A stretch of 64,000 nt of DNA from contig DASXOJ010000087.1 of assembly GCA_036494465.1 (NCBI GenBank), forward strand, positions 1-64,000. The letters run 5' to 3'. Of this stretch, positions 1-8,676 are shown piece after piece. Made by a program: the position numbers and the translations under genes. The stretch is from CAJCJE01 sp036494465 (lineage in GTDB: Bacteria > Actinomycetota > Actinomycetes > Mycobacteriales > Pseudonocardiaceae). Position 1 is the first letter of the stretch; every line of letters begins with the position of its first letter. The notes beneath the pieces were generated by a model. It searched no databases. It was given only the letters and a program-made list of their open reading frames with translations, and was not told where the DNA came from.

Positions 1-102
1 ACCGTCCTGCCCGGCATCGGTCACACACCGCCCTGGGAAGCGCCGGACCAGGTGGCCGAACTCATCACCGCCGCGCTGCCGGCGGGATCACAGAACAAAT
101 GA
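1..102 (+). CDS. Alpha/beta hydrolase, C-terminal end (cut by window edge)
   Basis: The frame is open from base 1 and encodes 33 residues before TGA. The fragment carries PGIGHTPPWEAPDQV, which resembles the end of alpha/beta-hydrolase-fold enzymes, where the catalytic His lies in a G-x-G/H-x-P context and is followed by a last helix (VAELITAAL). The gene body lies outside the window, so substrate and length cannot be judged. The next fragment starts 15 bases downstream on the same strand. Confidence 0.6.
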   Translation, partial: TVLPGIGHTPPWEAPDQVAELITAALPAGSQNK

Positions 103-117
103 GACGGAAGGACAGCG

Positions 118-315
118 ATGCGCGGTTACGTGCTGACTCGCCGGTACCTGTTCATGCACCCCAGCGGGGCGGACCTCGAAGTGCTGTCCGGCCTTGTCGA
201 CGATGGCCGGTTGCGACCGGTCATCGACCGGGTCTTCCCGTTCGAACAGATCGCCGACGCCTTCGCCTACCTAGAAAAGGGACACGCCAAAGGCAAGGTC
301 GTCGTCCAACTGTGA
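118..315 (+). pseudogene. Zinc-type alcohol dehydrogenase / quinone oxidoreductase, C-terminal remnant
   Basis: The 65 residues match only the last part of a medium-chain dehydrogenase. They include a segment like LVDDGRLRPVIDRVFPFEQI followed by ADAFAYLEKGHAKGKVVVQL, the usual end of NADPH:quinone-reductase-like proteins. The catalytic domain and the GxGxxG nucleotide fold are absent. An AAGGAC stretch lies near -10 of the ATG, so a short peptide might be translated, but function is unlikely. It sits between two hydrolase fragments in a rearranged patch. Confidence 0.65.
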
Positions 316-347
316 CCACGCGCCAGTCGACCCGGCCCTGCACGCGA

Positions 348-791
348 TCAGCACCGGGCGGCCCATCCGCCGATCGAGTGACCGACCACAACGACCCCGG
401 TGTCGGCGGAAGCTCGTTCGTCGAGTGCGTCGACCAACCCGCGCGGGCGCGCAAGCAACTCGGGTGTGGTGGCGTTCCGCGCGATGAGGCGTTCGAAATG
501 TGGGGCGATGACCTGGCACCCGTGCGCCGCCAGGTGTTCCAGGAGCGGACAGTGGCGTTCCGGGTCGCCGCCCGCTCCGGCGGCGAAGAGTACAACTCGC
601 CCAGGGCTGGTCGGACCAAGCGTCAGGATGTTCAGCTTGTTCCTCCAGGAGGACACCGACAACGACTCAACACGCTGCCCGTATCCGGTGGTCCGGGACA
701 ATATCTCACTTATCTGACCACATGCGGCGAGCCGGTCGAGACCGGGGCTGATCCAGACGAAGCTACTGAGGCTGAGCAGAAACAGGTCCAT
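348..791 (-). pseudogene. Alpha/beta hydrolase, N-terminal fragment
   Basis: The 147-residue frame contains the first half of an alpha/beta hydrolase: a strand plus oxyanion region (GRVVLFAAGAGGDPERH) and a nucleophile elbow G-H-S-I-G-G near the end. It then stops a few residues after the nucleophile, so the catalytic acid and His are missing. The first ~40 residues look unlike the family, so the original start was probably further inside. It converges on the dehydrogenase remnant, and the junction around 316-350 looks like the breakpoint. A non-functional remnant is most likely. Confidence 0.6.
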
Positions 792-970
792 GACGCTGGA
801 CCCGCTACTCCCCTGGGGCCCGAAACTCCATTTGCGATTTGCTTCAGCGCCGATGAATCGCGTCGGTCAGTCGTTACTGTTCGTTCCAACGTATCGGTAA
901 CGCGAGTGTCTGACATCGGTACCATGACTGAGCAACGTCCCGTTCCACCAACGCGAAGGCGAATTGCCGA

Positions 971-1777
971 ATGGCGACAACAGGATTGTCACGCCCGCTG
1001 GCGTTCAGCACCTTGGGGTGCCCAGGTGCTCCGGTCGAGGAGATCTGCGCGCTCGCCGAGCACAGTGGTTGGCGTGGCGTGGAGCTGCGGGTATCCGACG
1101 AAGAGGATGTCCACATTGGACTCGACGCCGCTCGGCGCGAATTGACCCGGTCGGTGTTCGAGTTGGCGTGCGTGCCGGTCGTGTGCCTCGCTTCCTATGT
1201 GCGGCTGGGCAAATCTGACATCACCGACGACGATTGCGCCGGGGACATGCTCGCTCATCTCCAGCTCGCGCGGGATCTCGGAGCTGCTGGGGTACGGGTT
1301 TTTCCGGGGGCGGGCGAGTCGACGGTGGAAGCGGACGCGCGAATGGTTCGGCGGCTCTTGATGGTTGCTGACGCGTTTGCTGACGCGGAGGTCGCGCTGC
1401 TGCTGGAGACGCACGACTCCCACCGCGGAGCGGGGGACGTCGCCCGCGTGTTGGAGCAGGTCGATCATCCGGCCGTTGCAGCCATCTGGGACATCCTGCA
1501 CACCTGGTTGGCCGGTGAGGCGCCGGACTTCTCTTGCCAGCGGCTCGCTTCGCGGCTGCATCACGTACAGCTGAAGAACGTGGCCAGCAGGACCGATCTC
1601 ACGCCGACCCGGTTGAGTACCGGGATTCTTCCGGTCTCGGAAGTCCTCACGGCGCTCGACTCGATCGGTTATCAGGGTTGGCTGAGCCTGGAATGGGAGC
1701 GCCGCTGGCATCCGGCGGCGGAGCCGTTGCCGGTGGCGCTCGACGACGCGCGCGCCTGGCTGGAGTCGAACGCGTAA
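971..1777 (+). CDS. Sugar phosphate isomerase/epimerase family TIM barrel
   Basis: 268 residues, typical for the xylose-isomerase-like TIM-barrel (AP endonuclease 2) family. The start keeps the family's FSTLGCPGAPVEEICALAEH opening. Metal-ligand candidates are the Glu in LLLETHDSH, the Asp/His in IWDILHTW, His in HHVQLKNV and the late Glu in LSLEWER. Family members isomerise or epimerise sugars, inosose or keto acids; the substrate here is unknown. It is convergent, with a 9-base gap, to the hydroxyacid dehydrogenase of the carbohydrate transport block and may process the imported sugar. A GAAGG sequence lies upstream of the chosen ATG. Confidence 0.75.
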   Translation: MATTGLSRPLAFSTLGCPGAPVEEICALAEHSGWRGVELRVSDEEDVHIGLDAARRELTRSVFELACVPVVCLASYVRLGKSDITDDDCAGDMLAHLQLARDLGAAGVRVFPGAGESTVEADARMVRRLLMVADAFADAEVALLLETHDSHRGAGDVARVLEQVDHPAVAAIWDILHTWLAGEAPDFSCQRLASRLHHVQLKNVASRTDLTPTRLSTGILPVSEVLTALDSIGYQGWLSLEWERRWHPAAEPLPVALDDARAWLESNA

Positions 1778-1786
1778 CCGAGGTGA

Positions 1787-2812
1787 TCACGCGGTGTACT
1801 CCAGATCCTCCTGCTTGATGGCGTGTGCGAAGGGCAGTCCGGCCGCGTACCTCTGGATCTCGTCGACCGAGGCCATGGCGAGTCGCTGCAATTCGGTGCC
1901 GAGCGAACCGGCCACGTGCGGGGTGAGGAACACGTTGGGCAGGCTGTACAACGGCGAGTCGGCAGGCAGTACGTCGGGATCGGTGACGTCGATGACGGCG
2001 TCGATTCGTCCAGTGGACAGCTCGGCGATGAGCGCGTCCTGGTCCACCAGCGTGCCGCGGGCGGTGTTGATCAGTGTCGCTCCATCGGGGAGCATCGCGA
2101 GTCTCGGACCGTCGATGAGGTGTCGGGTCTCCGGCAGTTGGGGCGCGTGCAGGCTGACCACGTCCGACCGCTGGCACAACTCGTCGAGGTCGACCGGTTC
2201 CGCGCCAAGGCTCGCGGCCTGGCTCGGCGTCACATAGGGGTCGTGGAGCAGGACGTCGAGATCGTAGGCGCGCAGCAGCTCCAGCACTCGTCGGCCGATC
2301 CGTGAGGCGCCGACGATACCCACTGTCCGGTGGTAGTTGCCCGCGGCAGCGTAGAGCTGGTGCAGATCGGGCCGGCTGCCTCGATGCTCACGATAGCCGT
2401 CCCGGATGCGTAACAGCCGCTTGTTCGCGAACACGATCATGGCCACCGTGTACTCGGCCACCGGCAGGGCGTTCGCCCAGGCCGCTGAGGTGATCTGCAG
2501 ACCGCGGTGCCAGCACGCCTCGGTGACGTGCCGGCGAACCGAGCCGGCCGCGTGTACGACGGCTCGCAGGCGGGGAGCCGCCGCGAGTGCGTCGGCGTCC
2601 AGGATCGGTGCGCCCCAGCCGGTGAGCAAGAGCTCGGCGTCGCCCAGTGCCGAGGCCGCCGCTGGGTCGCCGAAATCGTCGACGACCAGCTCGGGGTCGA
2701 CATCGGCGACAGTGATCAGCCGGGTCATCGAGGAGGCGTCGAACAGCGCGGTGGCGATGTCCGGCGCCATCGCCAGCAGAACCCTGGGGCGGCGCGACAG
2801 ACTCCTCGGCAC
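1787..2812 (-). CDS. D-isomer-specific 2-hydroxyacid dehydrogenase
   Basis: 341 residues. An N-terminal catalytic lobe is followed by a Rossmann domain with the nucleotide loop GIVGASRIGRRV (the middle Gly of the usual GLGRIG is replaced by Ser). The catalytic Arg is in NTARGTLVDQD and the catalytic His in LTPHVAGS. These enzymes interconvert 2-keto and D-2-hydroxy acids with NAD(P)H in the cytosol. It lies 36 bases after the second permease on the same strand, so it is probably the last gene of the ABC operon and acts on a sugar-acid intermediate. The exact substrate is not evident. Confidence 0.85.
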   Translation of the reverse strand: MPRSLSRRPRVLLAMAPDIATALFDASSMTRLITVADVDPELVVDDFGDPAAASALGDAELLLTGWGAPILDADALAAAPRLRAVVHAAGSVRRHVTEACWHRGLQITSAAWANALPVAEYTVAMIVFANKRLLRIRDGYREHRGSRPDLHQLYAAAGNYHRTVGIVGASRIGRRVLELLRAYDLDVLLHDPYVTPSQAASLGAEPVDLDELCQRSDVVSLHAPQLPETRHLIDGPRLAMLPDGATLINTARGTLVDQDALIAELSTGRIDAVIDVTDPDVLPADSPLYSLPNVFLTPHVAGSLGTELQRLAMASVDEIQRYAAGLPFAHAIKQEDLEYTA

Positions 2813-2848
2813 GATGGGAACTCCTTGTATGGCAGGGAATCGACAGTG

Positions 2849-3754
2849 CTACTTCACGCTGCCAGCGGTCAGGCCGGCCTTCCAGAATCGCTGCAAACAC
2901 ACGAACGCGATGATCAGCGGCAGGATGGCCAGCAGCGATCCGAGGACCACGAGGGGATAGAACGTGGGGTCGACGGAGGTCTGACTGTTCCACGAGTACA
3001 GGCCGAGGCTGAGCGGGAACAGCTTGGTGTTGGCCAGCATGACCAGCGGCAGCAGGAAGTTGTTCCAGATCGCGGTGAACTGGAACAGGAACACGGTGGT
3101 GAACCCGGGCAGGACCATCCTCAGCCCGACCTGCCAGAACGTGCGCAACTCCCCCGCCCCGTCGACTCTGGCCGCTTCGAGGACATCGCCCGGCACGTAG
3201 CCCGCGGTGAACACCCGCGCCAGGTACACGCCGAACGGGTTGACCAGGGTCGGGATGAACACCGCCCAGAACGTGTTGACCAGCCCGATCTTCGACGCGA
3301 CCAGGTACATCGGCAGGGCCAGCGCGGTCGTCGGGATGAGTACGCCGAGCAGCACGATGCCGAACAGCTTCTCCTTGCCGCGGAAGGCATAGACCTGGAA
3401 CGCGTAGCCGGCGCACACGCAGACGAAGGCGCAGACCAGGGCGCCGATGCCGGCGTAAAGCAGGGAGTTGAGGTACCAGCGGAAGTAGATTCCGCCGTCC
3501 TGCTCGGCCAGGGCTCGCAGATTGGCGCCGAGGTGCAGGCGGTCCAGCGCGAGCCCCCGGCCGCCGATCAGGTCGCCGGTGTCCTTGCCGGATGCGGTGA
3601 GCAGCCACAGCACCGGAAGCAGGGTGTAGGCGGTGGCCAGGATCAGCGCGGCGTTGACGGCCGTCCTGGACAGGGTCCAGCGCCGTGGCGCGCGGTCGAC
3701 TCCTCCGGTGAGTCGCGTTCGGGTGTGCGGCGGTCGCGGCTGGGTGATCGTCAT
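2849..3754 (-). CDS. Carbohydrate ABC transporter permease (MalG type)
   Basis: About 301 residues from ATG at 3754 (MTITQPRP). The open frame extends much further upstream but overlaps the neighbouring permease in another frame. Six hydrophobic segments are visible, beginning with VNAALILATAYTLLPVLWLL. The permease EAA loop appears as EAARVDGAGELRTFWQVGLR. This is a CUT1-type inner-membrane permease pairing with the next gene. Its start overlaps that gene's stop as ATGA, so the two are translationally coupled. No ATPase gene is nearby; in many actinomycetes such importers share a single housekeeping ATPase (MsiK). Confidence 0.9.
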   Translation of the reverse strand: MTITQPRPPHTRTRLTGGVDRAPRRWTLSRTAVNAALILATAYTLLPVLWLLTASGKDTGDLIGGRGLALDRLHLGANLRALAEQDGGIYFRWYLNSLLYAGIGALVCAFVCVCAGYAFQVYAFRGKEKLFGIVLLGVLIPTTALALPMYLVASKIGLVNTFWAVFIPTLVNPFGVYLARVFTAGYVPGDVLEAARVDGAGELRTFWQVGLRMVLPGFTTVFLFQFTAIWNNFLLPLVMLANTKLFPLSLGLYSWNSQTSVDPTFYPLVVLGSLLAILPLIIAFVCLQRFWKAGLTAGSVK

Positions 3755-4671
3755 GCCGTGCTCCGCCCCGCGCGTCCTGCGCCGAATCTGGTGATCACGA
3801 AGGACAACACGGCGGCGGCCACCGCGAGCAGCACGGATGCGGCCGCCGCCAGGCCGTAGTCGCTGCGGTCGAACGCGGCACCGTAGGCGTACATGTTCGG
3901 GGTCCACGTGCTGATGACCGCCGGTGCGCTGCGGTGCAGAATCATCGGCTCGGTGAACAGTTGCAGCGAACCGATCACGGTGAACAGTCCGGTCAGTACG
4001 AGGGAGGGGCGGATCAACGGAACCTTGACGCTGAGCGCGACGCGGGCCCCGGAGGCGCCGTCGAGCCTGGCCGCTTCCAGCAGTTCGCGCGGGATGGCCT
4101 GCAGGGCGGCGTAGAAGATGACCATGTTGTAGCCGGTCCACTCCCAGATCGCGATGTTCACCACCGAGGGCAACGCGCCGCCCGCGCCGAGGAAGTCGAC
4201 CGGTACGCCGATACCGTTGAGCGCGCCGACGACCGGGCTGATGCCCGGGGTGTACAGGTACACCCAGACCAGCGCGGCGATCACGCCGGGTACGGCGTGC
4301 GGGAGAAACAGCGCGAGCTGGAAGAACCGGCGGGCCCGAGCCAGGGTCGAGTCGATCAACAACGCCAGGCCCAGCGCGGCGCAGAGCATCAGCGGTATGT
4401 AGAGCAGGCAGTAAGTCGCGGTGACGAGGAATCCGGCCTGGTAGGCCGGATCGGCCAGCGCCCGCGCGTAGTTGGCGATGCCGCTGAAGACCTGGCTGGT
4501 GCCGCCGAATCCCAGTCCGCCGGCCTGTTCCCGGAACAGGCTGAGGTAGATCGCGTAGCCGATCGGGATCAGGGTGACCGCGAGGAAAAGGGCGAAGAAC
4601 GGGGCGAGGAGGAGGACGGTGACTCCCCCTCGCCCCCATGATCCGGAGTGTGTTGCGCCACGCCGGATCAC
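3751..4671 (-). CDS. Carbohydrate ABC transporter permease (MalF type)
   Basis: About 306 residues from GTG at 4671, which overlaps the binding-protein stop codon as GTGA. An upstream extension of the frame is a shadow of that gene. A transmembrane segment follows the start (VLLLAPFFALFLAVTLIPIG), then five more. The EAA loop reads LLEAARLDGASGARVALSV. Together with the MalG-type partner it should form the membrane channel of a CUT1 sugar importer. Gene order binding protein, MalF, MalG, dehydrogenase, with overlaps at both internal junctions, indicates one operon. Confidence 0.9.
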   Translation of the reverse strand: MIRRGATHSGSWGRGGVTVLLLAPFFALFLAVTLIPIGYAIYLSLFREQAGGLGFGGTSQVFSGIANYARALADPAYQAGFLVTATYCLLYIPLMLCAALGLALLIDSTLARARRFFQLALFLPHAVPGVIAALVWVYLYTPGISPVVGALNGIGVPVDFLGAGGALPSVVNIAIWEWTGYNMVIFYAALQAIPRELLEAARLDGASGARVALSVKVPLIRPSLVLTGLFTVIGSLQLFTEPMILHRSAPAVISTWTPNMYAYGAAFDRSDYGLAAAASVLLAVAAAVLSFVITRFGAGRAGRSTA

Positions 4672-6026
4672 TGCGGAGCGACCTTCAGGCCGCGATTCTT
4701 CAGGTCGGACACGGTCGCGCTCTGCCCCTGTTGCAGGGCCTGGGCCACGGTGGCGCCCGAGGCCAACTTGCCGAACACGTCGGTGATCGCGGTGTTCGTC
4801 ACGTCCATCGACGGACCCCAGGTCCACCCGGGACGGAACGCCGAGCCGTCGCTGCTGAACACCGAGAAGATGTCCTGGCCACCGAAGAACGCCGTGTTGA
4901 AGCCGTTCTTGGCCGTCGCGACCAGGGCCGGATCGGCCGGGTAGACCGAGGAGATCCCGGACCCGATCCTGGCCCGCATGCCGGCCACGGTGCCGGTCGC
5001 CCATGAGGAGAACTCGATGTCCGCGGCCGTGTTCTTGCTGTCCTTGCCGACCACGAACACGCTACCGCCGAGCATCCCGGTCGCCGCCTTGCCATCCCAG
5101 GTCGGGATCGGCGCGGCCGCCCAGTCACCGGACTGGCTCGGCAGGGCACTCTTCAACGAGCCCGCGCTCCAGGCGGCGCCGAGATAGCCGGCGAGTTGGC
5201 CCTTCTGCAATTCGGCGGTCCACTGCTGACCGAAGTACGGTTCGACGCGGACCAGGTCGTCGTTGATCATGCTCTGCCAGTATCCGGTGACCGTCTGGGT
5301 CGGTCCGTCCGTCAGGTCGACCTTCCAGGCGTCGCCGGTGGTACCGAACCAGTGCGCGCCGTCCTGCCAGGCCATCGCCTCGAACGTGGACGGGTCGTCG
5401 GTGAAGAACGACGCGATCCGGGTGGTGGGGTCGGCCGCCTTGAGCTGCTGGGCGGCGGTGCGGAACTCGCTCCAGGTGGCGGGCACCGGAATATGGTACT
5501 GGGTGAAGATGTCCTTGCGGTAGAAGAAGACCTGCGGGTCAGCGTCCAGAGGCAGACCCCAGTTCTGGCCGCCGAGCGTGGTCAGCTCGATGGTCTGCGG
5601 CAGGTAGTGCGAGGTGAGGCCGCGCACCTCGCTGGTGATGTTCTGGACGCCGCTCTGGCTCACGAACGAGGGCAGCATCGGGTACTCGACGTTGAACACG
5701 TCGGGCTCGTTGCCGGCCTTGACCGCGTTGAACAGCTTCGCGTAGCCGCCTGCGGTCCCGGACGGGATCTGTTCGAAGGTGACGTGCACGTCTTTGTGGG
5801 TCGCGTTGAAGGCGTCCACGACCTGCTGGGAGCCCCGGGTCCATCCCCAGAAGGTGATGTTCACCGGTTTTCCATTGCTGGCCGCGGAATTCGTGCCGTT
5901 CGATCCGCTTCCGCCGCAGGCGGTGAGAAGGCCGAGACCGAGGACCGCGCAGGCGAGGGGCGCGAGTACGCGTCGCGCGATGTGCCGGGTTCTGCGTAAT
6001 GATCGTGGGTTCGAGCGGTGCGGCAT
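4668..6026 (-). CDS. Extracellular solute-binding lipoprotein, family 1 (sugar ABC importer)
   Basis: 452 residues. The N-terminus has an arginine-rich region, a hydrophobic core and a lipobox LLTAC with Cys at residue 37, followed by a Ser/Gly/Asn linker. The mature part (ITFWGWTRGSQQVVDAFNAT) is typical of MalE-like proteins. It should be membrane-anchored and capture an oligosaccharide for the two permeases. A GAGGAG ribosome site lies upstream of the ATG. A predicted promoter and an operator-like inverted repeat lie between it and the regulator gene. Substrate is inferred from context with the PL7 lyase: possibly alginate or related uronate oligomers. Confidence 0.9.
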   Translation of the reverse strand: MPHRSNPRSLRRTRHIARRVLAPLACAVLGLGLLTACGGSGSNGTNSAASNGKPVNITFWGWTRGSQQVVDAFNATHKDVHVTFEQIPSGTAGGYAKLFNAVKAGNEPDVFNVEYPMLPSFVSQSGVQNITSEVRGLTSHYLPQTIELTTLGGQNWGLPLDADPQVFFYRKDIFTQYHIPVPATWSEFRTAAQQLKAADPTTRIASFFTDDPSTFEAMAWQDGAHWFGTTGDAWKVDLTDGPTQTVTGYWQSMINDDLVRVEPYFGQQWTAELQKGQLAGYLGAAWSAGSLKSALPSQSGDWAAAPIPTWDGKAATGMLGGSVFVVGKDSKNTAADIEFSSWATGTVAGMRARIGSGISSVYPADPALVATAKNGFNTAFFGGQDIFSVFSSDGSAFRPGWTWGPSMDVTNTAITDVFGKLASGATVAQALQQGQSATVSDLKNRGLKVAPQ

Positions 6027-6073
6027 TGCAACGGCTCCTCTTCCTTGGTCCCCGACCGGGACAAGCCGAGCTC

Positions 6074-6140
6074 ATCTTGGGCACCGCAGCGGTCGCCGTC
6101 AAGAGCGATCGACCAATCGATCTAAATTGACGATCGATCG
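6074..6140 (-). promoter_or_regulatory. Promoter and operator candidate for the sugar importer operon
   Basis: On the minus strand, TTGACG (6102-6097), a 17-base spacer and CAAGAT (6079-6074) form a plausible promoter. Just upstream is the perfect inverted repeat GATCGA-ccaa-TCGATC (6107-6122). Next to it is a second block containing TTGACGATCGATCG (6127-6140), inside the 3' end of the regulator gene. The same 14-mer recurs at 7340-7353 before the lyase gene. Binding by the adjacent regulator is inference. Confidence 0.55.
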
Positions 6141-7282
6141 ACGTTCGAGGCCACGTCGGCCAGGGCCCGGCTGGACTCCCGGACCGTGAGGTGCGGGAGC
6201 AGGTCCAGGTGCCGCCTAGGCGACAGCACCGCGCCGGCGGCCCGCCGCTGATTCACCCGCTCCAGCAGCAGCTCGACCGCAGCCTGTCCGACCTCACGTT
6301 TCGGTGGCTTGACCGCACTGAGCGGGGTGTCACCGAAGGCCGCGACCTCGTCGTCGTAGGCGATCACCGACAGGTCGTCGGGCACCCGCACGCCGACGGT
6401 GCGCAACCGCTGGATGAGCATGATCGCGTCCACGTCGTTGTGGATCAGCGCGGCCGTCACGCCGTGTTCGCGGACGGCGGCGATCAGTCGATCGGCCGCC
6501 TTGTCGAAACCGGCCGGGTTGGTCTCCAACGAGTAGGTGTCGATCACGTCGACCACAGGTTCGCCGAGGTCGACCGCGTCCAACGCGGCGAGGTAGCCGG
6601 ACCGCACTCCACTGCCCGCCGGGCTCAGATGCGCCGCCAGCGCGATCCGCCGGTGTCCGAGCGAGACCAGGTGACGGATCGCCAGAAACGCGCCGTAGGC
6701 ATGATCCGAACACACCCGATCCCAGCCGGCCGCCGCCGCGGTCAGCGGCGCTGCCCGGCGCTCGACCAGTACACAGGGCAGGTCGAGGTCAGCGAAATCG
6801 GCGGACTGGGCCGAACTCGGACCGTCCGGATCCCAGCTCGGGGTCAGCAGCAGCCCGTCGACGCCGGTCTCCAGCAGCCGCGCGACCTGCGCGGCGTCCT
6901 CGGTGGGCCGGTAGCCGGTGATGCCCAGCACCAGCCGTGCGCCGGCCGCCGCCGCGGCCGCCTGCGCACCGCGCACGACCTCGGCGTAGTAGTACGTCGC
7001 CGAGGGGACGAGCATGCCAAGCGTGCGGTGCTCACCCGGGGCGTTGGCGCCGGGCCGGGCCTGGTCGAGGGGTACGGGCAGGTAGGCCGGGGTTTGTTCC
7101 GGCCAGGAGGCCAACCCGTAGCCGTGCTGGAGCAGACCCTGTTCGGCCAGCAGTGCCACGTCGCGGCGCGCGGTCACGGGAGCCACGCCGAGGCCTTCGG
7201 CCAGCTCCATCACCCGGACGCTGCCCTGCTCCTGGACAATCTCCAGGATGCGCCGACGTCGCTGCTCGGCCGAGATGCTCAC
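6122..7282 (-). CDS. DeoR-type HTH / LacI-type sensor transcriptional regulator
   Basis: 386 residues. Residues 1-56 form a DeoR-like winged helix (RRILEIVQEQGSVRVMELAE, then VAPVTARRDVALLAEQG). From about residue 85 onward is a periplasmic-binding-protein-like sensor of LacI type (TLGMLVPSATYYYAEVVRGA; LVSLGHRRIALAAH; VIAYDDEVAAFGDTPLSAVK). Such chimeric regulators usually repress sugar genes until a sugar ligand binds. It lies between the importer operon and the divergent lyase gene, and GATCGATC-rich sites occur on both sides, so it probably controls both and itself. Confidence 0.85.
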   Translation of the reverse strand: MSISAEQRRRRILEIVQEQGSVRVMELAEGLGVAPVTARRDVALLAEQGLLQHGYGLASWPEQTPAYLPVPLDQARPGANAPGEHRTLGMLVPSATYYYAEVVRGAQAAAAAAGARLVLGITGYRPTEDAAQVARLLETGVDGLLLTPSWDPDGPSSAQSADFADLDLPCVLVERRAAPLTAAAAGWDRVCSDHAYGAFLAIRHLVSLGHRRIALAAHLSPAGSGVRSGYLAALDAVDLGEPVVDVIDTYSLETNPAGFDKAADRLIAAVREHGVTAALIHNDVDAIMLIQRLRTVGVRVPDDLSVIAYDDEVAAFGDTPLSAVKPPKREVGQAAVELLLERVNQRRAAGAVLSPRRHLDLLPHLTVRESSRALADVASNVDRSSI

Positions 7283-7308
7283 CGGGTGCTCCTTCGCTGA
7301 CCACGCGC

Positions 7309-7368
7309 CGATCGATTCGGATCGTTTGATCGTATCCTATTGACGATCGATCGGCCGATTCCTAGATT
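7309..7368 (+). promoter_or_regulatory. Promoter/operator region of the PL7 lyase
   Basis: TTGACG (7340-7345), 17 bases, then TAGATT (7363-7368) make a good promoter reading toward the lyase. The -35 and spacer coincide with TTGACGATCGATCG (7340-7353), the 14-mer also present at 6127-6140. Two more GATCG-containing half-sites lie at 7309-7332. The expected 5' leader is about 115 bases. Confidence 0.5.
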
Positions 7369-7490
7369 CAATGGGGTCGACGCACCCCTCCTTCCCTCAC
7401 CTGCCACGAGGTGAGCACCGATCTCCGGTGACAACAACCCGTAGTGCCACCGGATGGTTCACGGACGAACCAGTCATAGGAGGACGTGCA

Positions 7491-8309
7491 ATGCCGCACA
7501 GCACCAGCCGGATCGGCGCGGGTTTACTCGTGGCCGCCTCGGCAATGGCGATCGGCCTGGGTTCGATGAGCCCGGCCGATGCCAACCCGATCACTCCACA
7601 GCTCGATTCGACCGTCGCACCAGGAGGCAATTTCGACTTATCCCAGTGGGAACTCGAACTGCCGACCGGCAGCACCGGCAACACCACCACGATCGCGCCA
7701 GCACAGTTGAAGGGCGCCAACGGATTCCAGGACAAGTACTTCTACACGAGCCCGAGCGACGGCTCGATGTCGTTCTGGGACCCCGAGAACGGCGTCACGC
7801 TGGGCTCGTCCTATCCCCGCACCGAACTGCGGGAAATGGACTCCAGTGGAAAACCGGCGGAATGGAACCCGGCGACCGGCACGCACACCCTCAGCGCAAC
7901 CCTCTCCTCGGACAAGGTTCCCAACCATGTCTGCGTCGGGCAGATCCACGACGACAACTCGCAGCCCGGCTCGAAACCGCTCCTGGAGCTGTACTACTAC
8001 AGCAACGGCGACATCAAGATGGGCCTCGAACAGACGCCCGCGGGCGGGAACGAACCGCAGACCACGGTGACCAATGTGGCGCCGGGCAAGAAGTGGTCCT
8101 ACGTGATCAGCCTGACCGGCGGCAACACGATCAACCTCACCATCACCTCAGGTAGTACGACGAAAACCATGCACTGGGCGATTCCGTCGAGCTTCCGGGG
8201 CTACCTGATGTACTTCAAGGCAGGCGACTACGACCAGTCCGTCGGCAGCAGTGCCACGGTCGGCGCACTGGTGCACTTCTACGCGCTGAGTTTCCACCAC
8301 AGTTCGTAA
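7491..8309 (+). CDS. Secreted polysaccharide lyase family 7 (alginate lyase-like)
   Basis: 272 residues from ATG 7491, which has an AGGAGG ribosome site; the longer upstream frame lacks one. A Sec signal peptide ends near SPADAN (residues 28-32). The three PL7 signatures are present: R-T-E-L-R in SSYPRTELREM (about 108-116), Q-I-H at 151-153, and YLMYFKAGDYDQ near 240. The family cleaves alginate, sometimes other uronates, by beta-elimination outside the cell. It is divergent from a sugar-sensing regulator and importer, which fits a secreted lyase feeding an uptake system. No DEH reductase or KDG kinase is present in the window. Confidence 0.88.
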   Translation: MPHSTSRIGAGLLVAASAMAIGLGSMSPADANPITPQLDSTVAPGGNFDLSQWELELPTGSTGNTTTIAPAQLKGANGFQDKYFYTSPSDGSMSFWDPENGVTLGSSYPRTELREMDSSGKPAEWNPATGTHTLSATLSSDKVPNHVCVGQIHDDNSQPGSKPLLELYYYSNGDIKMGLEQTPAGGNEPQTTVTNVAPGKKWSYVISLTGGNTINLTITSGSTTKTMHWAIPSSFRGYLMYFKAGDYDQSVGSSATVGALVHFYALSFHHSS

Positions 8310-8358
8310 CGGCCCGGGGCCGGGGACGGTCCGCACGTTCCCGGCCTTCCTTGGTGGC

Positions 8359-8440
8359 TCAGGTTTCCGAGGAACCGATCAGCGCCGTGACGGCCTGTTC
8401 GGCCAGCCATCGCTCGGTCTCTTTCCAGGTCCAGCCTCGA
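8359..8440 (-). pseudogene. TetR regulator (family A) C-terminal remnant
   Basis: Reading leftwards, the frame encodes RGWTWKETERWLAEQAVTAL and then IGSSET before a stop. This is nearly identical to the C-terminus of the intact TetR at 12678-13304. Upstream of the tryptophan the similarity ends. No start or helix-turn-helix remains. The rest of the 8310-8676 gap shows no gene. Confidence 0.7.
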
Positions 8441-8676
8441 ATGCGACCAAGCGCGGCTTGTTGTCCTGCGCGTTGCGCTCGGCATTCCCGACGACAATCA
8501 CCCGGACCGCCCCGCAGAGACCTGCCAGCTAGTCAAGCAAGTTCACAGGCTATCCAATGGTTGAACGCACTAGTAACTATGGTGACGATCTTATGAATAT
8601 ATGACGGCCCAGATCGGCGGGAGCCCAGCTGGCAGCCCGGCCTCTCGGCCTCCTGCCGTGCACACATTCCGCTTGG

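Noticed and set aside
2388..3608. 406-codon open frame, minus strand
   Set aside because: Arg/Gly/Ala-rich frame overlapping the MalG permease and hydroxyacid dehydrogenase genes; no domain resemblance.
2507..3859. 450-codon open frame on the plus strand
   Set aside because: Antisense shadow with Gln/Gly/Arg bias over the permease and dehydrogenase genes.
2849..4639. 596-codon open frame on the minus strand
   Set aside because: Only the part after ATG 3754 looks like a protein family (permease); upstream residues are an Arg/Pro-rich shadow of the other permease.
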